Positions 34,223-44,979 of a DNA stretch of 64,000 bases are shown here, one piece after another. The DNA lies in the NCBI GenBank assembly GCA_009767595.1, contig VSDK01026071.1:272759-336758 (forward strand), written 5' to 3'. The DNA is from Symbiodinium kawagutii. Lineage: Eukaryota > Sar > Dinophyceae > Suessiales > Symbiodiniaceae. Position numbers and translations under genes: made by a program. Below the pieces are notes generated by a model. The model saw nothing but the letters and a program-made list of their open reading frames with translations. It did not search any database and was not told the origin of the DNA. Position 1 is the first letter of the stretch, and every line of letters starts with the position of its first letter.

Positions 34223-34689
34223 GTCAGTTTATAGTGGTGCCACTCTAGATTCCTGGCAAAGCTGTCCTCAACCATGGCTGCTGGGGAGGTTGTTCGCATT
34301 AAGTAGGAAGTGATATGATACATTCTGTGGGTTCAGCGGCCTAAAGCAACAAATTGTGGCTTCGAACTGCGGAGGCGGCTCGACAGGCAACAATAGAGGC
34401 ATAGAAATTGATGTGATAAAAGGATATAACCGAATCTATAGCTATAAGACTACTCTATGTACGGACAGGTTGATTAGTTTGGGTTGGGTTGGATTGTCAC
34501 GGACAAGTCTTCATGAAGTACTGCGCATCTAAGGCAAGAATTGGAGTAGAAGTCAATGTTCAGAAAGTTGAAACTATGATGATGAACCCTATTCAAACAG
34601 TAAGTTCTATTCAAATTATGATGACAATGAAACATCCTAAACTGACTATGATGAACCCTCTCCCGGCATCCTCACCTGCTTGGAGCCAG

Positions 34690-34796
34690 GTCTCACACGC
34701 TTCTTGAAGCAACAGGGTCAGCTGGGCACCGCAAGTTCCAGCTCGACCACGTTGATGAAGGCTCTGAACCACGCTTTGTTATATCTCTACTTCCGG
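34690..34796 (+). CDS. exon, helical
   Basis: Acceptor GGAGCCAG, donor GTAGGT. Reads GLTRFLKQQGQLGTASSSST then TLMKALNHALLYLYFR. The second half is a strong amphipathic helix. Confidence 0.55.
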
Positions 34797-35117
34797 GTAG
34801 GTGGGGCCCGGCATGGGCATGTGCTGCGGATGTTGAAGGGATTGAAGACGTGAAGAAGTGAGAAATTGATTGGTGGTGGTGCTGATTTTGCCAGGAGTAG
34901 CTAAGTGAAACTGGAACAGACTCAATGGGCTGATCAACAAGCTGGCAGTTTACAGCCGATCATAGCTATACTGATAAATAAGATAGCTTGTTAAGCTGAT
35001 CGGTTATGATTGACCTTCTAGTCTATAATTAAAGCTGTTATCCACACCATATTGGCATCACGTTTTCCCTCAGGATGTCAACTAGAAGGATTCCTGTACA
35101 GTTTTACCATCAAGCAG

Positions 35118-35177
35118 CTTGCTTGTCGTCCTGGCGACGCCCCCATGCTTGCAGCTGGAGTCCTGCAAGCAACCATG
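35118..35177 (+). CDS. exon, 20 codons
   Basis: Exactly 20 codons between CATCAAGCAG and GTGGAT: LACRPGDAPMLAAGVLQATM. Confidence 0.4.
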
Positions 35178-35462
35178 GTGGATACTACAACCAGGTGGTT
35201 GATGCTGGTTAATGATGAGATATCCAGTCCAGGTGGGTTAATGGTGAATGACCAACAATGGGCTCAATTTCCCCAGGTTTCTCCCAGTTTCAGACTTGAG
35301 GTACGATTTTTTTGAGGGACTGCAGTGACTGCATGGATCAACTCTGAGTTCAGCCACTCTGAGTTGATGAGTTGATTCTAGCCAACAATAACTCAGGATT
35401 GCCAAATCCTCTAAGGTTGTCGTTGGACGACCCGAACTGTCCTGTTGGCAAGAGTCCACGTG

Positions 35463-35505
35463 GCTTCTCAAAATGGGGGCACCTCCAAATCATCCAATTT
35501 CAATC
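35463..35505. repeat. TIR element copy 9 (left half)
   Basis: GCTTCTCAAAATGGGGGCAC then CTCCAAATCATCCAATTTCA. A further degenerate relative may cover 35,740-35,863, ending TTTCAAGAAACCACC. Confidence 0.5.
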
Positions 35506-35884
35506 ACTCCTCTTCTTGTGGACCCAGCCACTCCTCAGCTGCTGCAAAAGGGTAGCCCGTTTGACACGAAGAGCATGTCACATCAGTAAGCAAAGACCTT
35601 AGTGATAACGAACGCCTGCAAGCTAATATCTAAATTTGCAGAATCGAAATCACGTGAGTGCGACGAAGCTGTGGTAGTGCAAATTTAGTGTATTTCAATA
35701 TATTTCAATCATTTTTCAGCAATCGAGGTAATTGCCCATCCATTGTTGGGGTGCTCAATTTTAAGAATCAACATCATTAACCACAATTAATCAATACATC
35801 CAATCTCAATTATATTTTGGTAACAAGCCATCCATTTTTCAATTCTTGATTTCAAGAAACCACCAATATTGGACCATCTTTCAG

Positions 35885-36104
35885 CCTAGAAGCGATCCTA
35901 CCGCTGCAAGGTGGTCTCGGCTACGGCCCGCGCTTTCGCAGATGCCACGCCTATGGTGTGCAGGGGAAGGATGAAGATGAGATGCTCGCTGCGGCATATC
36001 TGCGGCATTTGTCGTCACAGGAGGAGTGGCAGAAACTCATGGAGACCCAGCCACCTATGCTGGACTCCATGCAGCATTCGCTGAATGCCATTTCCATGAC
36101 GTGA
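35885..36104 (+). CDS. terminal exon of TPR-series gene, 72 codons
   Basis: Acceptor CATCTTTCAG, stop TGA at 36,102-36,104. Reads LEAILPLQGGLGYGPRFRRC, HAYGVQGKDEDEMLAAAYLR, HLSSQEEWQKLMETQPPMLD, SMQHSLNAISMT. The codon signal is strong. The helical C-terminus (MLAAAYLRHLSSQEEWQKLM) suits the end of a repeat protein. Belonging to the same gene as the upstream exons is inferred from strand and spacing. Confidence 0.65.
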
Positions 36105-37355
36105 CGGAGCGACCAGCTCACAACAACGGGGGCGCCTCTAAGCCAAAACACTTGGGTCACCTTGAGAATTCATGACATTCGTATTTTTTTTCGATCATGG
36201 CTCTAAGTTTGATTGAAAGGAATACTATCTATTGATGTTTTTAGTACATTTTAGTACGAGACTTCTGTCGTCTTTCTGGCACCTCGTGTCTGTAGTTCAC
36301 AAGTGAAACACCACGGATTTGTGATATAAGTGTAAAGCATAATCACGCATGTTTCCGCCTTGATTTAATGCCGCCCCACAAGAACATGTTTTAGACATAG
36401 GTTCGCAAGAATGGGACAAGAAGACAGAATCCAAAATCCGTGATGGAGAAGTCAGAAGTGGAACTGGGAACAACAGCGACCAGCGCTGAGCAATGCTCTT
36501 CCGCCACACAAAATGGTGAAGGAAAGCAGAAAGCAGGATGCAACAGGGTGATGGGCACACCATTGTGGGGAAGACTGATGATGACCACAAAAATGTTGGC
36601 CCCTATGGGATGGCTCTTGGATTTGTCCCCGCAAAAATGATTTTAGTCCTCCATCTCACCAAGAGTCGCCCAAACAGCCACCAGAGCGGAACACCACGGT
36701 GGTTCATGGGAAATCGGTAAGACCAACCGCAGCGCGATATCATAGCTGACCTGCATGAGCTCACGTTTTTCATGAACATCTGTTTGTGGGTAAACACGGC
36801 CTAGATGGATGATGGACAAAGAGCTAAGGACCAATCAAGATCAGGCTGTTCAGTCATGATGCCCTTGAACGTTTTGTTATTGACACAAAGTTTGTGCCTT
36901 TCAGGATTGAGTAGGGTAGGGTCGGAAATCATGGACCGACCTCATCATCGAACTGCCGAACTGCCTCTTTTGGCTCAGCTGTGTTCAAAAGGGTGCCCCA
37001 AAGCAGTGAAAAGTCAGCCACAGCCTCAGAAGACCCACCTGCACTTGTTCCATGGATCCCATACGATCCTATGGTTACCACCGTTGCCACTTTTCGAGAC
37101 TTTTCCCGCTTCCGCGTTACGCGAATCGTTGCTGTTGCCACCATGGACTTAGCCTTCGCAGCAGCGGCTTCTGCCCACCCAGTGACTGGGACCTCGTTTC
37201 AACAATGGTAAGATATGAACTACCCAAGAGTAGTGGATGGTCATAGCTGATGGATGCTGATGGATTCTTGAGAATGGTTCATATCAAGCATCATAGACCA
37301 TGGTTGATTCCTAGTGATGATGTAGCATGCTTGTTCCCTGCAAGGCCCAGCACGG

Positions 37356-37356
<1 letters not shown>

Positions 37357-37391
<35 letters not shown>

Positions 37392-37404
37392 GTCTATCTA
37401 TCTG

Positions 37405-37447
<43 letters not shown>

Positions 37448-37456
37448 CTCTCTCTC
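37357..37456. repeat. (ATCT)n microsatellite
   Basis: About 24 ATCT units with rare GTCT variants. Confidence 0.95.
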
Positions 37457-37628
37457 TATATGTATATGTATATATATATATTACCAAAAGGCAAGAATTT
37501 TACCAAGGTCGCTGAGAACAAGCAAATACTTGATTGGTTCTTAACGATCAATGATGGTGGATCCTGGTTGATCATTTTTCAGCACGGTGTGCTTTCAAGA
37601 TGATCCACGGTGGAGAACTTGATCTGAC

Positions 37629-37668
<40 letters not shown>

Positions 37669-37669
37669 A

Positions 37670-37719
<50 letters not shown>

Positions 37720-37752
37720 CATGATGATGCTGATGATGATGATGATGATGAT
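37629..37752. repeat. (GAT)n microsatellite
   Basis: About 40 GAT units with four interruptions. Confidence 0.95.
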
Positions 37753-38255
37753 GGATTAGGATGAATAGTTGAAGATCCCTTGGTGAGATACATTCTTGCG
37801 ATCCAGCACTTCAGTTTTCACCACCAATATCACATCACATTGGCCCGATGATCGTGGATCATGTATACAACTGAATCATGCCGTATGACTGCAAATGGTT
37901 TGCATTTTTTGTATGGTATGCCAAGCTAGGCATTTCATCCTGACTTGTCTTGACCCAGGTTTGCTGCAATTGGGCTAGTATCGCTTGATTGTACGAGAAC
38001 TTCTGATTAAGATGCTCTTGTTTTCAGTCATGTTCTCACATATACAGTAGCTTGTTGACGCGTCGCGCGCTCACTCAATGGCTAGATAAAACCAATGACA
38101 GATTACGTTTTGTCAGCAGTTTATGGCTCAGTATTACTGAGGATTGACATAGAACCATCCTGCAGTAGATGCTGAATATCCCCCCATTTTCAACATTCAG
38201 ATTGTTTACTTATTGGTGATGTCTATGATATAAAGTACTTGTGTTTTTTGCACTC

Positions 38256-38322
38256 TCTCTCTCTCTCTTCCCCTCTCTCCCTCTCTCTCTCTCTCTCTTC
38301 CCCTCTCTCTCTCTCTATCTCT
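38256..38322. repeat. (CT)n microsatellite
   Basis: CTCTCTCTCTCTCTTCCCCT repeated twice. Confidence 0.9.
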
Positions 38323-38797
38323 GAGTTTGTATGGCTACAGTAATACCCATACATTTTGGTACCCTGAACTGGCTCCTGTTTCCGATTTTCATTTCACTGG
38401 TGGAAATATGTGGACATCTTATGAAATCTTGGAAAGGCCCCCGTTGAATAGTTTGCAGGGATGAATTATCAAGATATATTTGGATTATAGTGGTAAGCTG
38501 ATTATAGTGCTCGATTAACAACTAAACTCGATGCATATTGACAGATGATCATGGAATATTATGGACATATGAATATTGACATGATGATATAACTTATCAA
38601 TAGCGGTTGAGGTGTACCAGCCGCACCAGCCACAGTTTCAAAAGGCACCTCAACTCAATGGCCAGCATTTACTGAAAGCGATTGTGATGATAGTTGCAGT
38701 ATTTAGAACCAGCCGTTCCAAATTAGAGCTATACTATTGCCACTTCATAGCCATTTTACAGTCACTTTATACCCACTTTACATCCACGAGCTTCCAG

Positions 38798-38914
38798 CCG
38801 AAGGGATCGCCACTTCCATTGGCTCCTGGGTTCTTTGCCTCCCCATCTCGAGGTGCCGCCGATGCCAACGAATCGCCTCGGTGGCACCGTGCCACATTCG
38901 TGGCCTGGCAAATG
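38798..38914 (+). CDS. exon, unnamed
   Basis: Acceptor AGCTTCCAG, donor GTTAGG. The frame reads KGSPLPLAPGFFASPSRGAA then DANESPRWHRATFVAWQM. First visible exon after the 36-kb terminator, so it may belong to a new gene. Confidence 0.4.
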
Positions 38915-38923
38915 GTTAGGTCA

Positions 38924-38979
38924 TTAATAACCTACTATTAACATATCTATTAGTACTATTACTAATAGTAGGTTATTAA
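38924..38979. repeat. 17-bp inverted repeat
   Basis: TTAATAACCTACTATTA at 38,924-38,940 and its reverse complement at 38,963-38,979. Confidence 0.85.
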
Positions 38980-39189
38980 TTAACCATCACTACTATTAGT
39001 AACTATTATTGATTAATTACAGTAATGGTTGACATATCTATTTGTGATGATTAGTACTAGGTGGCACAATAGGCATGAATGGGAAAATCAATAATCAACC
39101 AATGATTGATCAAAATTATTGATGGTAATGATTAAGAGTTAAACATTGTTGATATCGGTAGGGGTGACATGAAAACTGATGGTCGTTTC

Positions 39190-39278
39190 GTTTCTCAAGC
39201 CAGTTTGGGGACCAGAAAGGGATGGTTGGTTTATTACTCATAAGTGGTCCATAGACTGGATGATTTGGGGGAACCATC
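39190..39278. repeat. TIR element copy 10
   Basis: TTTCTCAAGCCAGTTTGGGG, core GATGGTTGGTTTATTACTCA and GGATGATTTGGGGGAACCAT; right terminus lost. Confidence 0.6.
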
Positions 39279-39724
39279 ATATCAATGCCAGATGGCTATG
39301 GCTAGTCATGGGTACCAAAGAAAGCCAGTGGGGCTTTTGTTGGGACCAATCCATTCCAAGCTTCAGCCGATGTGTCCGTGCACATCATTTGCTGTTGCAG
39401 CAGTGCCAAACACACAAACGTGTCATCAGGAATGCGCGTCAATAGGCAGTCTGAGTCTATGGATTGAGTGTAATTGCGCAGCAATCATCCCCGCAAAAAG
39501 CAAACCATGCAACACCACTCCCTATGATTCAGCAATAATTGGCTATGGGTCAAAACCCCGTACCCCTGGTTCCCCATCATTAGCCATTGGTTTTAATATG
39601 GTTTTGTTGGAATTATCCCCATTATTGGTTAGTTAATATTGGCCCATAGCCAATTGGTCAGCAATCATCCCTACAACAAACATACCAACATAACTCCCGA
39701 TGCCAGCGACGTTCCCTCGTGTAG

Positions 39725-39881
39725 TCTCCAAGGGACCCAGTGCCGCTCCAACGATTCGTTGGACGCCGAGGGTGCTTGGGCAACCCAGGTCAAGTGGTTT
39801 CACGCACGGATCGCTGGGACAGGTGGCGAAACCGCTGCGTTGCTTCCGCGGCTGGGGACCATTCAAAAGCGCCAGGCATGA
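39725..39881 (+). CDS. terminal exon, unnamed
   Basis: Acceptor CCTCGTGTAG, stop TGA at 39,879-39,881. Reads LQGTQCRSNDSLDAEGAWAT, QVKWFHARIAGTGGETAALL, PRLGTIQKRQA. Third positions are G/C-rich. It could also splice at GTCTCG just beyond. Confidence 0.5.
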
Positions 39882-39913
39882 AGGTCTCGTGAAGGTCCCA
39901 TGAAGGTGATATG

Positions 39914-40016
39914 GGGGTTTCTTAATGGCTGGGGTACCCCAAAGTTATGGTTGGCTTAATACTACAAATGATTAATAATAGATAAGTTGGGGTTGCCCCC
40001 CTTTCAGAAACACCTA
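39914..40016. repeat. TIR element copy 11 (complete)
   Basis: Left GGGGTTTCTTAATGGCTGGG, right CCCCCTTTCAGAAACACC; core AAAGTTATGGTTGGCTTAAT. It starts 32 nt after the preceding exon's stop. Confidence 0.7.
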
Positions 40017-40445
40017 TATTCTGATCATCTCCAAAACCAGCAATTTTGTAGAGGCTTCATGAAGCCTAGGGGCCTAGGTGGTTTCATGAATGTGGTCATG
40101 ATTGATCACAGTCGCCTTGTATTTGGGTTGATAGCCACTTTGTATTGTCGTATGATAGGTTGATGATGATGCTTGTGGTACAACTGCTGGATTCTCAATC
40201 AGCTGGGACTATGGATCTACCTGTTGGTTGTAGGTTGTGCTGGGTTGCACCTTCGGTGGGGAGAAACTTTGCCAGCCGTTTGTCGTAGTGAGTTGAATTT
40301 GGCCATCAATCATGGGTTGTGAAGCTGCTACCGTTGTCGTAGTCGTTGTTGGTTGACACCCTGTGAGTCATCCGTGTAAACCCATCACCCACCGACACCA
40401 CCCATCGCCAATCAACCACCACGAACCATCACCCACCACCCACAG

Positions 40446-40558
40446 CTCCAAGGGCGGGGCTCAGCTGCCAGGTGCTCGGCATTTCTTCCAGCTTGGCCTT
40501 GGTTCAATCGATCCGATCGTGCCGCACGGGAGGGTACCGCGCATCCTGCCGCAGCAAG
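40446..40558 (+). CDS. exon, unnamed
   Basis: Acceptor CACCCACAG, donor GTATCC. Reads SKGGAQLPGARHFFQLGLGS, IDPIVPHGRVPRILPQQ. The frame is consistent with G/C-rich third positions. No domain recognised. Confidence 0.5.
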
Positions 40559-41574
40559 GTATCCCAACGGTGTAGCGATGGGTTAACGACAGGTCAATCA
40601 TTGGTTCGTTTTACGAAATCATATGAATTTCATATGGGTTCATGGTTCACATATGACCTAGCTGTATCCTTCATCATCTTCCCTATGATAATGTACGCTA
40701 TTCTCAATTTAAAGTCACATTATCTTTTGAACGACATCACCCAGGGGTGATATCTTCCGTTGGGTTGGTACCAAACAGTTCTAGTCAAACGCAAAAAAAG
40801 AGGTTGAATTTTCTAACAGCCAATTGATGAACTATGCCCGTCGAATTCACTTGGCAACCATCATGAAGTATGATGAATTTCATTGCGCGGCGGCTCAATG
40901 GGTCTGAATCATGATGAATCATCGCTTCAATAGTCTGCAGTCGAATGATTCAACCAGTATCAATGGTAGAATATCATCAACTATTGAACCATGATACTGG
41001 TTGAATAGTCTGCAAGAATGATTCAACCAGTAACCGGGGTCTACCCCAACGAGAGTGAACATGACAATTGTGCTTCAGACTAAGGTGTACCGGAGTTTGC
41101 ATAACAAGACTATAACGCAACCAACCAGCAGTGCCAAAGGCACCTTGCCACAAGTGCCACGAGATAAAACTGGTGATCCATTCAGCCGCATAGTATAGAA
41201 TAGTTCACAGATTTTCACAGTGTTCAAGGTGGCTTATGGTGTTCAATTAACAACAGTGGATCATTGTTCATAGTTGACAAATGATCCTTAACCACCTCAC
41301 ATCGTCTCCTCCCAAAAGCTCCCAGCTAATTCCTGAATGTGGGTCTCTCGTCTGGCATGGCAGATTTTTTGTGGTGGTGGAAGCCGATGACATGCTTATC
41401 ATATCTGCCCTAAACCATCTCTGAGGCAAATCCATTCTTTGCAGACGCTGTATGATACTCTTGCATGCGGTATCATGCGGTTTGAACACACTTAAATGAT
41501 CTCAAATGCAATTCATTATCTACGCACAGATGAAATTCTATCCATGCGACACTATTCATTTCAAAATCTGCCAG

Positions 41575-41651
41575 GCAGAGACGCGCTCGCCGACAGACAA
41601 GCGCGAGGCCAACGGCCAAGGGCCAGAGACGTTTGACCGCGAAAGTTGTTG
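41575..41651 (+). CDS. exon, unnamed
   Basis: Acceptor AATCTGCCAG, donor GTGGGA. Reads AETRSPTDKREANGQGPETF then DRESC; hydrophilic. Confidence 0.5.
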
Positions 41652-41765
41652 GTGGGAATGCATGGTGGTTGATGAAGGTTCGTGACGGCTAGGAATACTC
41701 GTTCATATGTCGTTGATGATTGATGCGGGTTATATTGACTTAGAATGGTTGGCCCACGCCCACAG

Positions 41766-41855
41766 AAAATCGGGTTTGAAGATCTCCGCGGCATGGCACG
41801 ATATCCTGGTGGTCATTTTTGGCGGAAGGCTGCGGGGCTATGTAATCCAGACTAG
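41766..41855 (+). CDS. terminal exon, 29 codons
   Basis: Acceptor GCCCACAG, stop TAG at 41,853-41,855. Reads KIGFEDLRGMARYPGGHFWR then KAAGLCNPD. Probably ends the gene containing the 41.6-kb exon. Confidence 0.5.
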   Translation, partial: KIGFEDLRGMARYPGGHFWRKAAGLCNPD

Positions 41856-41860
41856 ACCAG

Positions 41861-41915
41861 TTGTTTGTTTGTTTGTTTGTTTGTTTGTTTGTTTGTTTGT
41901 TTGTTTTGTTTGTTT
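41861..41915. repeat. (TTTG)n microsatellite
   Basis: About 13 TTTG units directly after the stop codon. Confidence 0.95.
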
Positions 41916-42028
41916 CGCGTTCGAGAGCTCGGAGAAGCTGTTGTTATCCCAGATACTCCATGCATGTTATGTCTAATTGCGAATATTTAGCTATAAACAT
42001 AGCCCAAACACAGGTAAATATAGGCGCA

Positions 42029-42074
42029 AACCCCCCCTTTCGCCCACAGGGCGAAAGGGGGTGTTTGCACGTAA
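42029..42074. repeat. GC-rich hairpin
   Basis: CCCCCCTTTCGCCC, ACAG, GGCGAAAGGGGG form an almost perfect stem with a 4-nt loop. It is followed by TGTTTGCACGTAAA, echoed at 42,421 as GTATTTGCCCGTAAA. Confidence 0.8.
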
Positions 42075-42272
42075 AGGTTTATGGTTTATAGTTTTAGGGT
42101 TTTAGGATTTATGGTTTTAGGGTTTTAGGGTTTATGGTTTTAGGGTTTTATTGTTTTTCTCCAAATTTTTGAGGGTTTTAAGGTTTACGGTTTAGGCTTT
42201 TAGGGTTTTGTGGTTTAGGGTTTTAGGGTTTTAGGGTTTTAGGGTTTATGGTTTTAGGGTTTTAGGGTTGTA
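42075..42272. repeat. interstitial telomere-like TTTTAGGG array
   Basis: About 20 units of TTTTAGGG or TTTAGGG with variants (TTTATGG, TTTTGTGG). TTTAGGG is the reported dinoflagellate telomere unit and TTTTAGGG the Chlamydomonas one. The array is degenerate and internal. Confidence 0.8.
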
Positions 42273-42662
42273 TGTTTCCAGAATGCAAGCACAACACAGG
42301 TCAAGGACCTGCGCGATCCGTCAAGATACGCTTGATTTCGCACATGTGTATTTTGTCCCACAAAAAACAATGTTTTTTGACGTTCCCAGACGCTCCCGAC
42401 AGAGGCGCGGGCAAACGGAGGTATTTGCCCGTAAATATACTAACTATACTTGCCGTGGAGTGTCTGTTTCTGTTGGATTGCGCAGATTTCCGTGAAGAAA
42501 TTATAGCTTGAATAGATATCATTTATTTGATTTATATATCTAATATGTCTATATCTTAATCTATATCTATATCTATGTCTTTATCTTTATCTTCTTTTTT
42601 CTCTTATATACATATATATGTTCCAGCCCCAGGCCCCGACGGCCATCCCCCCAGTAGTTCAA

Positions 42663-42880
42663 ACCTCCATGCTATTTGCAGCATTTTGGAGCCTTCCCCT
42701 CTCATTTCCATGCTATTTCCAGCATTTTGGAGCCTTCCCCTCCCATTTGCATGCTATTTGTAGCATTTTGAAGCCTTAACCTCCCATTTGCATGCTACTT
42801 GCAGCATTTGGGAGCTTTACGTACTGCATACCTGCCTCCTGCCATTTGGGAGTTTTACGGACTGCATACCTGCCTCCTGC
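42663..42880. repeat. 41-bp and 38-bp minisatellites
   Basis: Four copies of CCATGCTATTTGCAGCATTT... (41 bp), then two copies of a 38-bp unit containing ACTGCATACCTGCCTCCTGC. Confidence 0.8.
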
Positions 42881-42904
42881 CCCTTTGCCACCTACCTGAA
42901 TCTA

Positions 42905-43231
42905 TATACTACCTATATGCTACTTATATAACACCCATGTGCTACCTATATGCTACCTAAATTCTACTTATACACTACCTACATATTTTTTCATACTACC
43001 TATGTACTGCCTATATGCTACCTACATACTACCTATATACTACTACCTATGTATTACCTACATACTGCCCATATGCTACTTAAATACTACCTACATACTA
43101 CACACTACATACTACCTATATTTTACATAGCATATGCACTACCTACATGCTACCTATATACTATCTGTTTGCTACCAATATACTGCCCATATACTGGCTA
43201 CATACTACCTATATACTACCTGTATGCTACC
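42905..43231. repeat. CTACCTATATA / CTACCTACATA array
   Basis: About 30 degenerate 11-bp units, cut by the assembly gap. Open frames here are Tyr/Thr-rich repeat artefacts. Confidence 0.85.
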
Positions 43232-43463
43232 NNNNNNNNNNNNNNNNNNNNNNNNNNNNNNNNNNNNNNNNNNNNNNNNNNNNNNNNNNNNNNNNNNNNN
43301 NNNNNNNNNNNNNNNNNNNNNNNNNNNNNNNNNNNNNNNNNNNNNNNNNNNNNNNNNNNNNNNNNNNNNNNNNNNNNNNNNNNNNNNNNNNNNNNNNNNN
43401 NNNNNNNNNNNNNNNNNNNNNNNNNNNNNNNNNNNNNNNNNNNNNNNNNNNNNNNNNNNNNNN
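43232..43463. other. assembly gap, 232 N
   Basis: Run of N between a tandem repeat and a poly-C tract. Confidence 1.
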
Positions 43464-43469
43464 CAGTGC

Positions 43470-43556
43470 CCCCCCCCCCCCCCCCCAACCACCCCCCCCC
43501 CCCCCCCGAGGGGGGGGGGGGGGGGGGTGAGGATGGGGAGGGGGGGGGAGGGGGGC
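43470..43556. repeat. poly-C then poly-G tract
   Basis: Two runs of C (about 16 each) followed by a run of about 19 G and further G-rich sequence. It may form a hairpin or quadruplex, or be a polishing artefact beside the gap. Confidence 0.8.
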
Positions 43557-44183
43557 CAACAGGGCTGGAACATATATATAACATTCTGGGTCAATTTCTT
43601 CTCTTAGAGGTGTCGTGGGTCTGTTTCAGGCTGGGGCTCTTCCAGTTGAGTACCGAAAAACCTGATGGCCAGCTAGAGGATTGCATTTGGGGTCTAGGAT
43701 GGTCAATGGTCAATGCAATTTACCAGTCAAAATGGCTATGGGATGCTACGGGTACTAGTTCACACAAAATGGCTTCTGTTCATTTTGGGAATGTGAACAA
43801 CCTGATGCTTTTGTGCGAAGTGACCCACAGCCTGAAAAGTTGTTAACATCATACCTGACAGGAAATTCCGTGAAATCGCAACATTATGCAACTTTCAGGG
43901 TTTGGATGTTCCTTGTTATCATTGTCGATTGTGGGAAACCGTGATTTGACTTTGACAGGACTATCAACATCAGCCATCATATTGGAAGGGAACTTGCGAG
44001 TAGACCTGGTGAAGACAATGCTCCCAATCCTTGTTGATTGCTGGTTACTACTCTCCAGAATCATCCACAATGAAGCAAGCAATCATCACGATCCTTCACC
44101 CCAGATGACGGACCCCTTGGCACATTGGAATCCATGAAGGTTCCCACACAAACCATTATCGGTTGCAAGCGCTGCCTTCAAAG

Positions 44184-44271
44184 ATCACCGGCAGCTTGCC
44201 AGTCCCCCCAAAACGTTTGACCGCACTGGATGTGCGAATCTCCTGAGTCGGACACATCTGCTGGTTTCGCG
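44184..44271 (+). CDS. exon, unnamed
   Basis: Acceptor CTTCAAAG, donor GTTGTA. Reads DHRQLASPPKTFDRTGCANL then LSRTHLLVS. Other frames contain stops. Confidence 0.4.
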
Positions 44272-44353
44272 GTTGTAAACCCATGGAGTTACACACCATT
44301 GCAGCAATTTTACACCTCTTAAACCACTAGCGAGTTCATCATCCACCCTGCAG

Positions 44354-44469
44354 TCAGCTGTGGCGTTGCGCAGGGGTTCCCGAGTCGTTCGCGCGGGCGC
44401 ACCACCGCAACCCATGGTGCGGCAAACCAATCGGCAACTCGCTGCATCTGGGCTGCATGGGTGGCACAG
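44354..44469 (+). CDS. exon, basic
   Basis: Acceptor CACCCTGCAG, donor GTTGGTTG. Reads SAVALRRGSRVVRAGAPPQP then MVRQTNRQLAASGLHGWH. G/C-rich third positions. Confidence 0.55.
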
Positions 44470-44524
44470 GTTGGTTGGTTCTTAGTGTTGTGGAGACCTT
44501 CCCCAGGCTCATGGTGAAATTCCA

Positions 44525-44620
44525 CCTGAAAATAATGGGGAAGAAAATGAGGGAAGATGAGGGAAGATGGGGGAAGATGAGGGAAGAAAATGAAGGAAGA
44601 TGAGGGAAGATGAGGGATGT
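44525..44620. repeat. GATGAGGGAA minisatellite
   Basis: Eight imperfect 10-12 bp purine-rich units. Confidence 0.8.
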
Positions 44621-44793
44621 TTCTAGTGAGTTTCAATCTCTTGGGAAAGGGAATGAGGGGATAATGCCAAGAAAACAAGTATGAAATGTGATGAATCGGC
44701 CATCAACCTGACAAGATTGGCAGTGGCAAGAAAGACTCTCCTTACCTTCCATGTGGGCTCTCCATGGCGGGTGTCTTAGCTGCCCCAAGGTAG

Positions 44794-44979
44794 AGCAATT
44801 GGAACGACACCTGCCGGAGCCACAGGCCCCAAGCAGCGGAGGGCGGCCGTTGCTCTCTGGTGGTGCTGATCACTCCCCAGACCCAACCAGTCGGCTGGGA
44901 TGTGAACTGGACCACAGCCAATTTTTTTGGATTGGACGCTCTTGTTGCCACATCTGTCAATGATCCCCGCCCCGGGTAA
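44794..44979 (+). CDS. terminal exon, 61 codons
   Basis: Acceptor CAAGGTAG, stop TAA at 44,977-44,979. Reads SNWNDTCRSHRPQAAEGGRC, SLVVLITPQTQPVGWDVNWT, TANFFGLDALVATSVNDPRP. The hydrophobic strand SLVVLITPQ and a Trp-rich turn look like a folded domain, but no family is recognised. Confidence 0.55.
   Translation, partial: SNWNDTCRSHRPQAAEGGRCSLVVLITPQTQPVGWDVNWTTANFFGLDALVATSVNDPRPG

Larger units (their letters stand above)
36105..38797. other. intergenic stretch with microsatellites
   Basis: Follows a terminal exon. Open frames on both strands at 36,297-37,211 have no splice or family support. Then come (ATCT)n, (GAT)n and (CT)n arrays. Confidence 0.4.

Noticed and set aside
36929..37211. 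Overlapping ORFs on both strands after the 36-kb terminal exon
   Set aside because: No splice-site support, no recognisable motif, and conflicting strands.
43720..43775. Reverse-strand spliced-leader-like AAAATGGCTATGG and AAAATGGCTTCTG
   Set aside because: Matches only the middle of the leader, lacks the CTTGAGCC part, and no minus-strand gene follows.
42950..43846. 298-codon ORF across the N gap
   Set aside because: Consists of a Tyr/Thr repeat, unknown bases and poly-Pro from the poly-C tract.
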